The notes: generated from the letters alone by a model not told the origin. A stretch of DNA of 64,000 nucleotides from Acidovorax sp. A1169 (GCF_030704685.1 NZ_JAUZDX010000019.1:62001-126000); one strand, 5' to 3'. Shown: positions 27,102-36,517, numbered from the stretch's first letter. Numbers and translations are program-made.

Positions 27102-28442
27102 ATGAGCAGTCCCGCCTCTGCTATCTACCCAGCGAATGGCTTTGAAGAAGGCCATGACTCCCTTTCCCGCGCGGACACCCATGAAGAGGTAACCCCCAGC
27201 GAAATCGCGGTGGGCGTGATCATCGGGCGCTCGTCCGAATATTTCGACTTCTTCGTCTTCGGAATCGCCTGCGTGCTGGTGTTCCCGTCGTTCCTGTTCC
27301 CCTTCATGTCGCGCCTGGACGGCACGCTGGCCTCGTTTGCGCTGTTGGCCGTGGCCTTCGTGGTGCGGCCCATCGGTACCGCCATCTCCATGGCCATCCA
27401 GCGGCGTTGGGGCCGGGGCACCAAGCTGACCATTGCGCTCTTCTTGCTGGGCGTGTGCACGGTGGGCATGGCCTTTTTGCCGGGCTACAAGGACCTGGGC
27501 ACCTCGGCCATCGTGGCGCTGCTGATTTTGCGCATCGGCCAGGGGCTGGCGCTGGGGGGGTCTTGGGACGGCCTGCCGTCGCTGCTGGCGATGTCGGTGC
27601 CCAAGCACCGCCGCGGCTGGTACGCCATGATCGGCCAGCTGGGCGCGCCCGTGGGCTTTGTGCTCGCGGCCGGCCTGTTCGCGTATCTGTACGCCAACCT
27701 CACGGTACAGGAGTTTCTGGCCTGGGGCTGGCGCTACCCGTTCTTCGTGGCCTTTGCCGTGAACGTGGTGGCCCTGTTCGCCCGCCTGCGCCTGGTGGTG
27801 GGGCAGTCGTACACCGAGCTGCTGCAGGACCGTGAGCTGCAGCCCGTGCCCGTGCACGAGGTGATGCGCGACGAGGGCGGCAACGTGCTGCTGGGCGCCT
27901 TCGCGGCGCTGGCCAGCTTTGCGCTGTTCCACCTGGTCACTGTGTTCCCGCTGTCGTGGATCACGCTGTACACCGACCAGCCCGTCACCCAGATCCTGGG
28001 CGTGCAGATCGTCGGCGCTTTCCTGGCGGCCGGGGCCATCATGGTCTCGGGCTGGCTGTCGGACCACCTGGGCCGGCGCAAGCTGCTGGGTGGCATGGCG
28101 GTGCTGATCGGCGTGTTCAGCTTCATGGCGCCGGTGCTGCTCAACAGCGGCGAAGTGGGCAGCACCATGTTCCTGCTGCTGGGCTTTGTGCTGCTGGGCC
28201 TGTCGTACGGCCAGGCATCGGGCACGGTGACGGCCAATTTCTCGCCCAAGTACCGCTACACGGGCGCCGCCCTGTCGGCAGACCTGGCCTGGATCATCGG
28301 CGCCGCCTTTGCCCCGCTGGTGGCCCTGGGCCTGTCGGCCCAGTTCGGCCTGCTGGCCGTGACGGTGTACCTGCTGTCTGGCGTGGCCTGCACGCTGGGC
28401 GCCCTGAACCTGAACCGCCGCATGGAGCGCCGCGACCGCTAG
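27102..28442 (+). CDS. MFS transporter, metabolite:H+ symporter (MHS) type
   Basis: The 446-residue protein has twelve predicted spans. The family signature loop after TM2 (RPIGTAISMAIQRRWGR) and the loop SDHLGRRKLLGG after TM8 fit the MHS subfamily, which imports dicarboxylates, aromatic acids or betaine-like compounds. The N-terminal cytosolic 35 residues are acidic. The substrate is unknown. It is divergent from cyoA. A strong terminator follows at 28517-28552. Confidence 0.85.
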   Translation: MSSPASAIYPANGFEEGHDSLSRADTHEEVTPSEIAVGVIIGRSSEYFDFFVFGIACVLVFPSFLFPFMSRLDGTLASFALLAVAFVVRPIGTAISMAIQRRWGRGTKLTIALFLLGVCTVGMAFLPGYKDLGTSAIVALLILRIGQGLALGGSWDGLPSLLAMSVPKHRRGWYAMIGQLGAPVGFVLAAGLFAYLYANLTVQEFLAWGWRYPFFVAFAVNVVALFARLRLVVGQSYTELLQDRELQPVPVHEVMRDEGGNVLLGAFAALASFALFHLVTVFPLSWITLYTDQPVTQILGVQIVGAFLAAGAIMVSGWLSDHLGRRKLLGGMAVLIGVFSFMAPVLLNSGEVGSTMFLLLGFVLLGLSYGQASGTVTANFSPKYRYTGAALSADLAWIIGAAFAPLVALGLSAQFGLLAVTVYLLSGVACTLGALNLNRRMERRDR

Positions 28443-28516
28443 GCGAGCTTTACAAGAGAGAGCGAGGGGCGGGCCTGTTGACAACAAGGCACGGCCCCAT
28501 AGAGAAGCGATGCAAG

Positions 28517-28552
28517 AACCCGGTGGCTGCCTTGGCGGCCACCGGGTTTTTT
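28517..28552 (+). terminator. intrinsic terminator after the MHS transporter
   Basis: The stem AACCCGGTGGC/GCCACCGGGTT has an inner GC-rich loop and is followed by a run of T. It lies 75 bp after the transporter stop, and the convergent TonB-like gene ends at 28649. Confidence 0.85.
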
Positions 28553-28648
28553 GTCGATTGGCTGCCGCCTGGTGCCTGCCGGCGTCTGCATCAACCAGGG
28601 CACACCAGCCGGCAGCTCAGCGGCATGGGGGCCAGTGCGCTGGGTGCA

Positions 28649-29035
28649 TCACTTGGAAGGTACTGGGCTCGGGCCTTCAAGCACGAAGTTGATGGGAACG
28701 ACCATCCAGGTCGGTTCCGGCCCTGTACCTGCGGTGCCGGGCTGGTAGCGCCAGCGCATGGTCGCCTGGCGTGCGGAAGTGTCCAGCCGGGGAAAACCGC
28801 TGGAGCGCTTTACTTCGGCCTTCAGGGGCAAACCCTGGTTGTCAACCAGTACCCTGACTTCGACCAGTCCCTCCTCGCCGTTGCGCAGTGAGATGGGCGG
28901 GTAGTCCGGGGGTTCATTGCGAGCAGGGCCGGCTGCGATGGATGGGGTGGCGGCAGGGTTGGCAATGCCCTGGGCCGCCGAGAGCCCGGTGGCCAGGACC
29001 AGGGTGCACAAAAGGAGATAGCGGTGCAATTGCAT
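28649..29035 (-). CDS. periplasmic TonB C-terminal-domain protein
   Basis: The 128-residue protein has a Sec signal peptide (YLLLCTLVLATGLSAAQG) and a TonB-like C-terminal fold: DYPPISLRNGEEGLVEVRVLVDNQGLP, then SSGFPRLDTSARQATMRWRYQP. It has no N-terminal membrane anchor or Pro-rich spacer, so it is not a complete TonB. It starts 14 bp after the tolA stop on the same strand and probably forms the last gene of the tol cluster. Its role is unknown. It could assist TolA-type energy transduction. Confidence 0.75.
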   Translation of the reverse strand: MQLHRYLLLCTLVLATGLSAAQGIANPAATPSIAAGPARNEPPDYPPISLRNGEEGLVEVRVLVDNQGLPLKAEVKRSSGFPRLDTSARQATMRWRYQPGTAGTGPEPTWMVVPINFVLEGPSPVPSK

Positions 29036-29049
29036 GAAGCGACTGCCTG

Positions 29050-30039
29050 TCAGTCCTGCGGCCTGAACCCGATGGTCAGCGAGGGGGGCACGCGCCCGTC
29101 CACGTCGCGCGGCAGGGTTTCGGTCTTGTCCAGGGCGCGCAGCACGGCGTCGTCCCAGGCCTTGTTGCCGCTGGACTGCACCAGGCGCTTGCCGACGATG
29201 GTGCCGTCGGGCGCCAGGCGCACCTCGACCTCGGCGCGCGGGTTGCCCGAGATCGCGTCGGGGTAGACGATGTTGGGCTTGACCTTGGCGGCCACGCGGC
29301 CGCCGTAGCCGCCCGAGGGGCCAGCGTCGCGCTGCGCGGTGCCGGTCGATTTTTCGTTGCCCTCGGAGCCCGCCAGCCCTTGCATGCGGCGCAGGTTGGC
29401 CTCGCGCTGGGCGGCGAGCTGCTTGGCCTCAGCCTCGGCGCGCTGTTGTTTCTTGGCAGCGGCGTCCTTGGCTTCCTTCGCGTCCTTGGCGTCTTCGGCC
29501 TTGCGCTTTTCATCGGCGAGCAGCTTCTTTTGCCGTTCCTGTTCGGCCTTTTTCTGCTCGGCGAGCTTCTCCTTCTTTTCCTTTTCGAGGCGCTCTTCGC
29601 GCTCGTCTTCCTTGCGCTCACGCTCGCGCTTTTCGCGTTCGAGCTTCTCGGCGCGGGCCTTTTTCTCCTGCTCCAGGCGCTTTTTCTCGCGCTCGATGGC
29701 GATGTCGGCCTCGCGCGTATCCGGCTCCACGGCACGTGGCGGCGGTGGGGGGGGAGGCGGGGGCACCGGCGCGGGCCGGGGCTCGGGCGGCGGTGGCACG
29801 GGAGGGGTGGGCGGGGTCGGAGGTGTCGGCGGCGTCACTTCGGGCGGCGCGGCCTGTTGGGGCACGGCGGCCCACAGTTCGGCCTGCACGGCGGGCTGGT
29901 CGGAGCTGGCCTTCCAGTTCACGCCCCAGGTGAGTGCGCCGATCAGCGCCAGGTGCACCAGCACCGCCAGCGAGATGGCTCGCAGGCGGGCAGGGGGTGC
30001 GGGGGGCGCAAACTGGTCGCGGTCGTCTTGGGCGTGCAT
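29050..30039 (-). CDS. tolA: cell envelope integrity protein TolA
   Basis: The 329-residue protein has a short cytosolic N-terminus and one span (about 20-42). A Pro-rich segment follows (about 60-95), then a long Lys/Glu/Arg helical domain rich in EREKKRLEQEKK-type repeats (about 100-235). The C-terminal domain (about 245-329) is TonB/TolA-like (RVAAKVKPNIVYPDAISGNP, AEVEVRLAPDGTIVG). It spans the periplasm as part of the Tol-Pal system for outer-membrane constriction. The gene follows tolR by 65 bp. Confidence 0.92.
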   Translation of the reverse strand: MHAQDDRDQFAPPAPPARLRAISLAVLVHLALIGALTWGVNWKASSDQPAVQAELWAAVPQQAAPPEVTPPTPPTPPTPPVPPPPEPRPAPVPPPPPPPPPRAVEPDTREADIAIEREKKRLEQEKKARAEKLEREKRERERKEDEREERLEKEKKEKLAEQKKAEQERQKKLLADEKRKAEDAKDAKEAKDAAAKKQQRAEAEAKQLAAQREANLRRMQGLAGSEGNEKSTGTAQRDAGPSGGYGGRVAAKVKPNIVYPDAISGNPRAEVEVRLAPDGTIVGKRLVQSSGNKAWDDAVLRALDKTETLPRDVDGRVPPSLTIGFRPQD

Positions 30040-30104
30040 GGAGGGAGTAGAGCGTGTACGTCGTCTTCGGTTCAGTCAATCAGGGAAGGCGGGGCACTTC
30101 GGCT

Positions 30105-30527
30105 TCAGCCGCCCTGTTTGACGGAGAGACCTACGCGCTGCACACCGGCTTTCTGCAGTTCGGACATGGCCTTGACCACGTTGTCGTATACAACGCCCTT
30201 GTCGGCCGTAATGATGACAGCCGTCTCTTTTGTCTGGTCCTTTTGCCAGCGCAACGCGGCTTCGCCGATCTCGCGCTGGCTCATGCTGCGGGTGGCCTCG
30301 GGGGTTTTGAGCTGCAGCGAGCCGTCCTTGTTGACGATGACCTGCGCCACCACCTTGGGCAGGTTCTTGCCCTTGCCAACGCTAGGCACGTCGACCATGC
30401 CGGGGGTGAGCATGGGGGCCGTCACCATGAAGATGATGAGCAGCACCAGCATCACGTCGATGAACGGGACCATGTTGATCTCGTTGATGGTGCGGCGGCC
30501 TCGGCCGCGGGATGCCATGGCGGGCAT
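30105..30527 (-). CDS. tolR: TolR (ExbD-family) proton-channel subunit
   Basis: The 140-residue protein has the single N-terminal span of the ExbD/TolR family, with the conserved proton-path Asp in NMVPFIDVMLVLLIIFMV (about residue 24). A periplasmic domain follows. Upstream ATG 30527 and internal ATG 30518 are both possible. It sits 4 bp after tolQ, so it is tightly coupled. With TolQ it forms the motor that energises TolA. Confidence 0.93.
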   Translation of the reverse strand: MPAMASRGRGRRTINEINMVPFIDVMLVLLIIFMVTAPMLTPGMVDVPSVGKGKNLPKVVAQVIVNKDGSLQLKTPEATRSMSQREIGEAALRWQKDQTKETAVIITADKGVVYDNVVKAMSELQKAGVQRVGLSVKQGG

Positions 30528-30531
30528 GGTG

Positions 30532-31236
30532 TCAGTGCCCCGATGCCGAGACGGGTTGCTGCGCGCCCAGGTTGCGCTGCAGGATGTTGGAGAACTCTTC
30601 GATGAAGGTCTCCTGGTGCGTGGCCACGCGGTCGATGTCGCGCGCGAAGCGGTTGTAGGCGATGACGGCCGGGATGGCGGCGAACAGGCCGATGGCGGTG
30701 GCCACCAGCGCCTCGGCGATGCCGGGGGCCACGGTGGCCAGGGTCACCTGCTCCATGCCGGCAAAGCCGGTGAAGGCGTGCATGATGCCCCACACCGTGC
30801 CAAACAGGCCCACGTAGGGCGAGACGGAACCCACGGTGGCCAGGAACGACAGGCTTGATTCGACCACGTCCATCTCGCGCTGGAAGCTGGCGCGCATGGC
30901 GCGGCGTGCGCCGTCCATCAGGGTGCCGGCATCGGTGATGCGGCGCTCGCGCAGTTTCTGGTATTCGCGCATGCCGCTGGCGAAGATGCGTTCCATGGGT
31001 CCGGCGTTCTTGGCGTTCTGGGCGGCGCTGGCGAACAGGTCGTTCAGGCTGGTGCCGGACCAGAAGTCGCGCTCGAAATCGTCGTTGAGCGACTTGATGC
31101 GCTTGAGTGCGAACAGCTTGCGGAAGATGGCGGCCCAGCTGGCGACGGAGACGACCAGCAGCAGCAGCATGACGAGTTGCACCACCCAGCTGGCCTGCAG
31201 CACCAGGCTGAGGATGGACATGTTTTGGGAATTCAT
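30532..31236 (-). CDS. tolQ: TolQ proton-channel subunit
   Basis: The 234-residue protein has three spans (about 15-35, 135-160, 170-195). The conserved segment is GTVWGIMHAFTGF followed by VAPGIAEALVATAIGLFAAIPAVIAYN, including the Thr/Ala proton-path region. Its ATG overlaps the ybgC stop by 4 bp. It works with TolR to harness the proton motive force. Confidence 0.94.
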   Translation of the reverse strand: MNSQNMSILSLVLQASWVVQLVMLLLLVVSVASWAAIFRKLFALKRIKSLNDDFERDFWSGTSLNDLFASAAQNAKNAGPMERIFASGMREYQKLRERRITDAGTLMDGARRAMRASFQREMDVVESSLSFLATVGSVSPYVGLFGTVWGIMHAFTGFAGMEQVTLATVAPGIAEALVATAIGLFAAIPAVIAYNRFARDIDRVATHQETFIEEFSNILQRNLGAQQPVSASGH

Positions 31237-31661
31237 GGTGTTGTTGAGAGTTGTTCCAGAAGGGTGCTCGGTATTCTCGCGGGCCGCAGGGTGGCGGCGT
31301 CCACCCAGCCGATGCGGATGGTGCCTTCGCTGAGCAGTGCGGGCGGATTTTCGGTCATGTCGTGCTCTGGTTTCAGGAGCGCTTGCTGCAGTATTGTCAA
31401 CGATGCGCGGCCGGCCTCTTGCAGCTGGGCGGTAACAATGAGTTCATCGTCGAGCCTGGCGGGGCGCAAGTAACGTACCTGGCTGTGGGTTACGACAAAC
31501 ATGCCGCCGGTTTGTTCCCTCAGGCGTTGTTGGCCTATGCCCAGGGAGCGCAGCCATTCGGTGCGGGCGCGTTCGAAGAACTTGAGGTAGTTGGCGTAGA
31601 AGACTATTCCGCCCGCGTCGGTGTCCTCCCAATAAATTCGGATGGGGAATTCAAAGGGCAT
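31233..31661 (-). CDS. ybgC: Tol-Pal-associated acyl-CoA thioesterase YbgC
   Basis: The 142-residue hot-dog-fold protein has the YbgC active-site motif YWEDTDAGGIVFYANYLKFFERARTEWL (key Asp in EDTDAGG). Family members hydrolyse short or long acyl-CoA thioesters. It is the first gene of the tol cluster and overlaps tolQ by an ATGA. The giant palindrome starts about 20 bp upstream of its start codon, so the promoter lies inside or beyond that element. Confidence 0.92.
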   Translation of the reverse strand: MPFEFPIRIYWEDTDAGGIVFYANYLKFFERARTEWLRSLGIGQQRLREQTGGMFVVTHSQVRYLRPARLDDELIVTAQLQEAGRASLTILQQALLKPEHDMTENPPALLSEGTIRIGWVDAATLRPARIPSTLLEQLSTTP

Positions 31662-31681
31662 GTGCTTGCCTCTTGGTTTGT

Positions 31682-32466
31682 GGTTGCTGCGTGCTTGTGT
31701 TGAGGGCGGAGGCCGGGGTGTGCGCCCGGCGGCGCAGTAACTTTCTCTTGCGTCGCCAAGAGAAAGTCACCAAAGAGAAGGCGTCCCCCAGTCTGCGTCC
31801 CCCGTACGCCCTGTCGGGCGAACGGGGGCAACCTGCGATGCTCGGGCCTGGGGTGGTGCCGCAGAACTCACTGCGTTTGGCCTGTGGCCAAACTCCGTTC
31901 AAACAGCTGCGGCAAGCCAGATCACGAAGTGCGTGTGTCCTGCGGCACACGCACCCACCCCAGCCCCTGCGCTTCTCGGCGCAGCCAGCAGGGGTGGGGA
32001 GCGGGGTCAAAGACGGCTGCTGCTGCGCAGCTGCGCCTGGGGTCGGGGACGCGCGCGGTGCGCGCTGCCGACGGCTTGGGCGCGATAGCTCTGCCCAGGC
32101 CGAGCGCAGCGACGGCACACCGGGCCGAGCGAAGCAATGGCCCGTATGGAGCCCGTTCCCACCCCCTTCTGACCGTGCCGAGAAGCGCAGGGCCTGGGGT
32201 GAGCGCGTGCCGAAGGACACGCGCCTCGTGAACTGACTCACCGCGGTTGTTCGAGCGGAGTTCGCCCGCAGGGGGAACGCAGCGAGTTCCGCGGTGCACC
32301 CCAGGCCCGAGCATCGCTGGCTGCCCCCTCGCCCCTCGGGCGAGGGGGACACGGGCAGCGGGGTCGCCTTTCTTTTGGGTACTTTTCTTTGGCGAAGCAA
32401 AGAACAAGTACCTCGGCCGCCGGGCCGAGACCCGGCCTCCGCCTTCAACAAAAGAACAGAAGCAAC
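31682..32466. repeat. 785-bp imperfect giant inverted repeat
   Basis: Each half (about 390 bp) reads like the reverse complement of the other, with the centre near 32076. An exact 20-bp pair lies at 31835-31854 and 32298-32317 (GCGATGCTCGGGCCTGGGGT and inverse). Outer arms pair TTGAGGGCGGAGGCCGGGG near 31700 with CCCGGCCTCCGCCTTCAACA near 32430. Translations of the two arms both contain GQPAMLGPGV, a consequence of the symmetry. Reading frames inside are open on both strands but have no ribosome sites or family resemblance and are not called genes. It lies between the aminotransferase and ybgC, both transcribed leftward. Confidence 0.8.
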
Positions 32467-32477
32467 CACTAAGCAGA

Positions 32478-33668
32478 TCACCCCAGCAGACGACGCAACC
32501 GAGCAACAGACTCCTCCAACTGCGCCATCGAATTCGCAGTAGAGAACCGCACAAACCGCTCCGTCTCCGCAGTCCCGAAGTCACGCCCAGGCGTCACCGC
32601 CACATGCGCCCGCTTCATCACCTCAAACGCAAAATCCCAGCTACCGCTGACCCCAAGACGAGAAGCAGCCTCGGAGCAATCCGCCCACGCATAAAAAGCA
32701 CCATCCGGCATCACAGGCACCGACAGTCCCATCGATTGCAGAGCGGGAATGAAGAAATCGCGCCGCGCCTTGAACTCCGCCCGCCGCCGCTCGTATTCGG
32801 CAATGCTCTCGGCCTCGAAGCAGGCCAGCGCCGCATGCTGCGAGACCGTGCTCGCGCAGATGAACAAATTCTGCGCCAGGCGCTCGACCACGGGCACCAT
32901 GGCCTCGGGCACCACCATCCAGCCCAGGCGCCAGCCGGTCATGTTGAAGTACTTGCTGAAGCTGTTGATGCTGACGATGTTCTCGTCGATGGCCAGCGCC
33001 GTGTGGCTGAACTCTTCTTCGTACGACAGGCCCAGGTAGATCTCGTCGATCAGCGTGATGCCGTCGTGCGCGCGCACGACCTCGTGGATGCGGCGCAGCT
33101 CATCGGGCGCGATCGAGGTGCCCGTGGGGTTGGACGGCGACGCCAGCAGCACGCCGCGGGTCTTGTCGGTCCAGGCGGCGCGCACCTTCTCGGCGCTGAG
33201 CTGGTAGCGCTCGGCCGCGGTGGTGGGCACGAGCACGGCCTTGCCGTCTGCCGCGCTCACGAAGTGGCGGTTGCAGGGGTAGCTCGGGTCGGGCATGAGG
33301 ATCTCGTCGCCCGACTCGATGAGCGCCAGGCACGCCAGCTGCAGCGCGGCCGATGCGCCGGCCGTGACCACGATGCGGCGGGCCGGCACGTTGACGCCAA
33401 AGCGCTGCTGGTACCAGGCGCTGATGCGCTCGCGCAGGGGCTCCAGGCCCAGGGCGTTGGTGTACTGGGTGGCGCCGTCGCGCACGGCGCGGGCGGCGGC
33501 CTCCTGCACCAGGGGCGGGGCGGTGAAGTCGGGCTCGCCGATGTTCAGAAAGATCATCGGCTCGCGGGTGCCGGCCACTTCGCGTGCCATGGCCTGCGCA
33601 GCCTTGGCCACTTCCATCACGTAAAACGGTTCAATGCGCTCGGCGCGGGAGGAGAACTTCATGGGCAT
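32478..33668 (-). CDS. class I/II PLP-dependent aminotransferase
   Basis: The 396-residue fold-type I aminotransferase starts at ATG 33668 (AGGA upstream) or the next ATG six bases later. Motifs are GEPDFTAPPLV, the pocket residues in SNPTGTSI, the Asp/Tyr in LIDEIYLGLSY, and the Schiff-base Lys in INSFSKYFNMTGWRLGW (about residue 235). The FVRFSTANS region near the C-terminus holds the carboxylate-binding Arg. It resembles aspartate/alanine-type aminotransferases. The exact amino donor is not clear. It ends 12 bp before the giant palindrome. Confidence 0.88.
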   Translation of the reverse strand: MPMKFSSRAERIEPFYVMEVAKAAQAMAREVAGTREPMIFLNIGEPDFTAPPLVQEAAARAVRDGATQYTNALGLEPLRERISAWYQQRFGVNVPARRIVVTAGASAALQLACLALIESGDEILMPDPSYPCNRHFVSAADGKAVLVPTTAAERYQLSAEKVRAAWTDKTRGVLLASPSNPTGTSIAPDELRRIHEVVRAHDGITLIDEIYLGLSYEEEFSHTALAIDENIVSINSFSKYFNMTGWRLGWMVVPEAMVPVVERLAQNLFICASTVSQHAALACFEAESIAEYERRRAEFKARRDFFIPALQSMGLSVPVMPDGAFYAWADCSEAASRLGVSGSWDFAFEVMKRAHVAVTPGRDFGTAETERFVRFSTANSMAQLEESVARLRRLLG

Positions 33669-33768
33669 GGGTCCTGGTCCTGCCGGCGGGGCAGGGGGTG
33701 GCTGGCGCGGGGGAGAAGGGTGGGGGCCGCGGGCTGCGCACCATGGCGGCGGCCCGGGGCAGGGGCTG

Positions 33769-34401
33769 TCAGCCCTCTTCGCTGTCGTCGGCTGCAGCGG
33801 CGGCTTCTTCAGGTTCCGATGCTGCGGCAGGCGCCGTGGTGGCGCCCGAGGCCTTGTCGGCCGCGACTTCTGCCGCGCGCAGTTGCGGGGCCAGGCCATT
33901 GAGCACGGCGTTCACGTACTTGTGGCCGTCGGTGCCGCCGAACTCCTTGGCCAGCTCGATGCACTCGTTGAGCACCACGCGCCACGGCACATCCAGGCAG
34001 TGCTGGAACTCGTACACGCCGATCCACATCACGGCGTGCTCGATGGGCGAGATCTCGGCCATCTTGCGGTCCAGCAGCGGGGTGATCAGCGCGTCCATCT
34101 CGGCTGCCAGCTTGATGCTGCCGTGCAGCAGCGCGTCGTAGTGCACCGAGTCGGCCTTGTGAAAGCCGGCCAGGTCGCGCGTGAAGGCGTCGATGGCCTC
34201 TGGCGCATTGCCGCCCACCAGGTGCTGGTACAGCGCCTGCAGCGCGAACTCGCGTGCGCGGCTGCGGTTGGACTTGGAGGCCGCCTTGCGCACGCCGGTG
34301 CTCTTGAGGCCGGTGCGTGCCTGCTTGGGCGGGCGCGTCGAGGGATGGCTGTTGCCGACGGTAGTGGCGTCGTCGCTGTTGTGGTTGTTGTTATCGCTCA
34401 T
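33769..34401 (-). CDS. nusB: transcription antitermination factor NusB
   Basis: The 210-residue protein has an Asn/Asp-rich and basic N-terminal extension and an acidic Ala-rich tail around the NusB fold. The core has [33 protein letters not shown] and [26 protein letters not shown]. These are hallmarks. Its ATG overlaps the ribH stop (ATGA). NusB binds the boxA element with NusE in rRNA antitermination. The ribH-nusB pairing is common in Proteobacteria. Confidence 0.95.
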   Translation of the reverse strand: MSDNNNHNSDDATTVGNSHPSTRPPKQARTGLKSTGVRKAASKSNRSRAREFALQALYQHLVGGNAPEAIDAFTRDLAGFHKADSVHYDALLHGSIKLAAEMDALITPLLDRKMAEISPIEHAVMWIGVYEFQHCLDVPWRVVLNECIELAKEFGGTDGHKYVNAVLNGLAPQLRAAEVAADKASGATTAPAAASEPEEAAAAADDSEEG

Positions 34402-34862
34402 GACAGGTCTTCCAGCAGGTTGGCCATCTCCACGGCGACGCGGGCGGCGTCCGTGCCTTTCTCGGTCTGGCGCGCAATGGCCTGCTCGAGGTTTTCGGTG
34501 GTGATGATGGCGTTGGCAATCGGGATCTGGTAGTCGAGCGACAGGCGCGTGACGCCCGCGCCCGATTCGTTGGCCACCAGTTCGAAGTGGTAGGTTTCGC
34601 CGCGGATGATGCACCCGAGGGCGATCAGCGCATCGTACTCGTCGGCCTCGCACAGGGCCTGCAGGGCCACGGGCACTTCGAGTGCGCCGGGCACCAGCAC
34701 GTGCGTGATGTGCTTTTCCTGCACGCCCAGGGCCAGCAGTTCGGCACGGCATGCCGCTGCCAGGGCGTTGGTGATGCCCTCGTTGAAACGGGCCTGCACG
34801 ATGCCGATGTGCAGCTTCTTGCCGTCCAGCTTGTCCGCTGTTCCTTTTTCTGCGCCAAACAT
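34398..34862 (-). CDS. ribH: 6,7-dimethyl-8-ribityllumazine synthase
   Basis: The 154-residue lumazine synthase has [30 protein letters not shown], the Ile/Gly segment [24 protein letters not shown] (with catalytic His in TYHFE) and [15 protein letters not shown]. It condenses the ribA-pathway pyrimidine with dihydroxybutanone phosphate, the product of the upstream ribBA protein. It is spaced 18 bp from ribBA and overlaps nusB by 4 bp. Confidence 0.96.
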   Translation of the reverse strand: MFGAEKGTADKLDGKKLHIGIVQARFNEGITNALAAACRAELLALGVQEKHITHVLVPGALEVPVALQALCEADEYDALIALGCIIRGETYHFELVANESGAGVTRLSLDYQIPIANAIITTENLEQAIARQTEKGTDAARVAVEMANLLEDLS

Positions 34863-34880
34863 AGTGGTGATCCTGTTCTT

Positions 34881-36002
34881 TTACTCTTTGGGGATGAAGC
34901 CGGTGATTTCGAGGCCGTAGCCGGCCATGCTGGGCATGCGGCGGGGCTGGCCCATGAGTTGCATCTTGTGCACGCCGCACTCGCGCAGGATCTGCGCGCC
35001 CACACCGTAGGTGCGCAGGTCCATGCGACCGCGCTCGGGGGCCTGGGCGGCGCGCGCCGTGCCTTCGAACTGTTCGAGCAGTTGCTCGGCTGTCTCGCCG
35101 CAATTGAGCAGCACGGCCACGCCCTTGCCCTGGGCTGCCAGGTACTGCAGGCTCGAATCGAGCCCCCAGGAGTGCATGGAGCGGTTGATTTCGAGCGCAT
35201 CGAACACCGACAGGGGCTCGTGCACGCGCACGGGCACGACATCGTCGGCACCCCACTGCCCTTTGACCAGTGCCAGGTGTACGGACTGGCTTGGCTTGTC
35301 GCGAAAGGCGTGCACGGTGAACTCGCCAGCGGCGGTCTGCAGCTGGCGCGTGCCGACCTTTTCTACCAGCGATTCGTTGCGGCTGCGGTACTCGATGAGG
35401 TCGGCGATGGTGCCAATCTTCAGGCCGTGTTCGGCCGCGAAGAGCTGCAGGTCGGGCAGGCGGGCCATGGTGCCGTCGTCCTTCATGATCTCGCAGATCA
35501 CCGAGGCGGGGCTGCAGCCGGCCATCACGGCCAGGTCGCAGCCGGCTTCGGTATGGCCAGCGCGCATCAGCACGCCGCCGTCCACCGCCTGCAGCGGGAA
35601 GATGTGGCCGGGTTGCACCAGGTCTTCGGCGCGAGCATTGGGTGCCACGGCGGCCTGCACGGTGCGCGAGCGGTCGGCGGCGGAGATGCCAGTGGTCACG
35701 CCCTCGGCGGCTTCGATGGAAACGGTGAACGCCGTGGCGTGCTTGGTGCCGTTGCGCGTGACCATGGGCGGCAGGCGCAGGCGCTCGCAGCGCTCGCGGC
35801 TCAGCGTCAGGCAGATCAGGCCGCGGCCGAAGCGGGCCATGAAGTTGATGGCCTCGGGCGTCACGTGGTCGGCGGCCAGCACCAGGTCGCCTTCGTTTTC
35901 ACGGTCTTCTTCATCCACCAGGATGACGATGCGGCCGGCGCGCATCTCGGCCACGATGTCCTCGACGGGCGAGATCGGCACGGGGGTGAGGGGAGAGTTC
36001 AT
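34881..36002 (-). CDS. ribBA: 3,4-dihydroxy-2-butanone-4-phosphate synthase with degenerate GTP cyclohydrolase II domain
   Basis: This is 373 residues from ATG 36002. Residues about 10-215 form a complete RibB domain: [13 protein letters not shown] (metal-binding acidic loop), [19 protein letters not shown] and [11 protein letters not shown]. Residues about 220-373 match GTP cyclohydrolase II in layout, but the zinc-binding Cys cluster (GSLRCDCG region) is missing. [29 protein letters not shown] stands there instead. The second domain is thus probably inactive as a cyclohydrolase (RibBX-like), and another ribA must exist elsewhere. No FMN riboswitch was found upstream. Confidence 0.92.
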   Translation of the reverse strand: MNSPLTPVPISPVEDIVAEMRAGRIVILVDEEDRENEGDLVLAADHVTPEAINFMARFGRGLICLTLSRERCERLRLPPMVTRNGTKHATAFTVSIEAAEGVTTGISAADRSRTVQAAVAPNARAEDLVQPGHIFPLQAVDGGVLMRAGHTEAGCDLAVMAGCSPASVICEIMKDDGTMARLPDLQLFAAEHGLKIGTIADLIEYRSRNESLVEKVGTRQLQTAAGEFTVHAFRDKPSQSVHLALVKGQWGADDVVPVRVHEPLSVFDALEINRSMHSWGLDSSLQYLAAQGKGVAVLLNCGETAEQLLEQFEGTARAAQAPERGRMDLRTYGVGAQILRECGVHKMQLMGQPRRMPSMAGYGLEITGFIPKE

Positions 36003-36223
36003 GGAAGGTGTGGACTTTCTGTGGGGACCGCTGGCAGGAGGGCTGCAGCGCAGGTTCCCGTGGCCGGAGGCGGCAACGACGATAACGCTGCATCTGCCCC
36101 CAAGAAACCGCCCAAAGAACATGCGATGCGGCGCTGCCGCACGTCAAAGGGGCATATTGCCCCAGAAGGCCATGATTTTAGTGCACCCGGGCGCTTGGTG
36201 CCTGCAGTTGCGCTTGCGCTCTG

Positions 36224-36517
36224 TCAGATCATGCTGCCCTGGATCACCACGTCTGACTCAGGGTAGGCCACACAGGGCAGTACGCAGCCCTCGGCCTTTT
36301 CCTCGGGCGACAGTCCGGGCCACTCGATGTCGTAGCGCACACGTCCCTCGACCAGCTGCCCGATGCACGTGCGGCAGGTGCCATTGCGGCAGGAGCTGGG
36401 CCAGTCGATGCCGCCCTGCTCGATGGAGACGAGCAGGGGCTGCTCGGGCCAGGCATCGCACTGGCTGCCGTCGGGCTCGATGCGGGCGGTGAAGAAGGGG
36501 ATGGCGGGGTTCGTCAT
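36224..36517 (-). CDS. plant-type [2Fe-2S] ferredoxin
   Basis: The 97-residue ferredoxin has the cluster ligands [13 protein letters not shown] (three Cys) and a fourth Cys in [12 protein letters not shown], the arrangement of [2Fe-2S] plant-type ferredoxins. It is a small soluble electron carrier. The gene lies 15 bp before the methyltransferase start region's end on the same strand, so the two are probably co-transcribed. The partner reductase or oxygenase is not in the window. Confidence 0.9.
   Translation of the reverse strand: MTNPAIPFFTARIEPDGSQCDAWPEQPLLVSIEQGGIDWPSSCRNGTCRTCIGQLVEGRVRYDIEWPGLSPEEKAEGCVLPCVAYPESDVVIQGSMI

Noticed and set aside
31673-32584. Several overlapping open frames on both strands
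   Set aside because: They arise from the giant inverted repeat: both arms give similar peptides, there is no ribosome site, and the composition is Arg/Pro/Ala-rich.
36003-36223. Possible FMN riboswitch upstream of ribBA
   Set aside because: The conserved RFN blocks (GGGGCAGGGTG-type and CCGGCGGT-type) are not found on the minus strand here. Only a small GGGGCA/TGCCCC inverted repeat is present.
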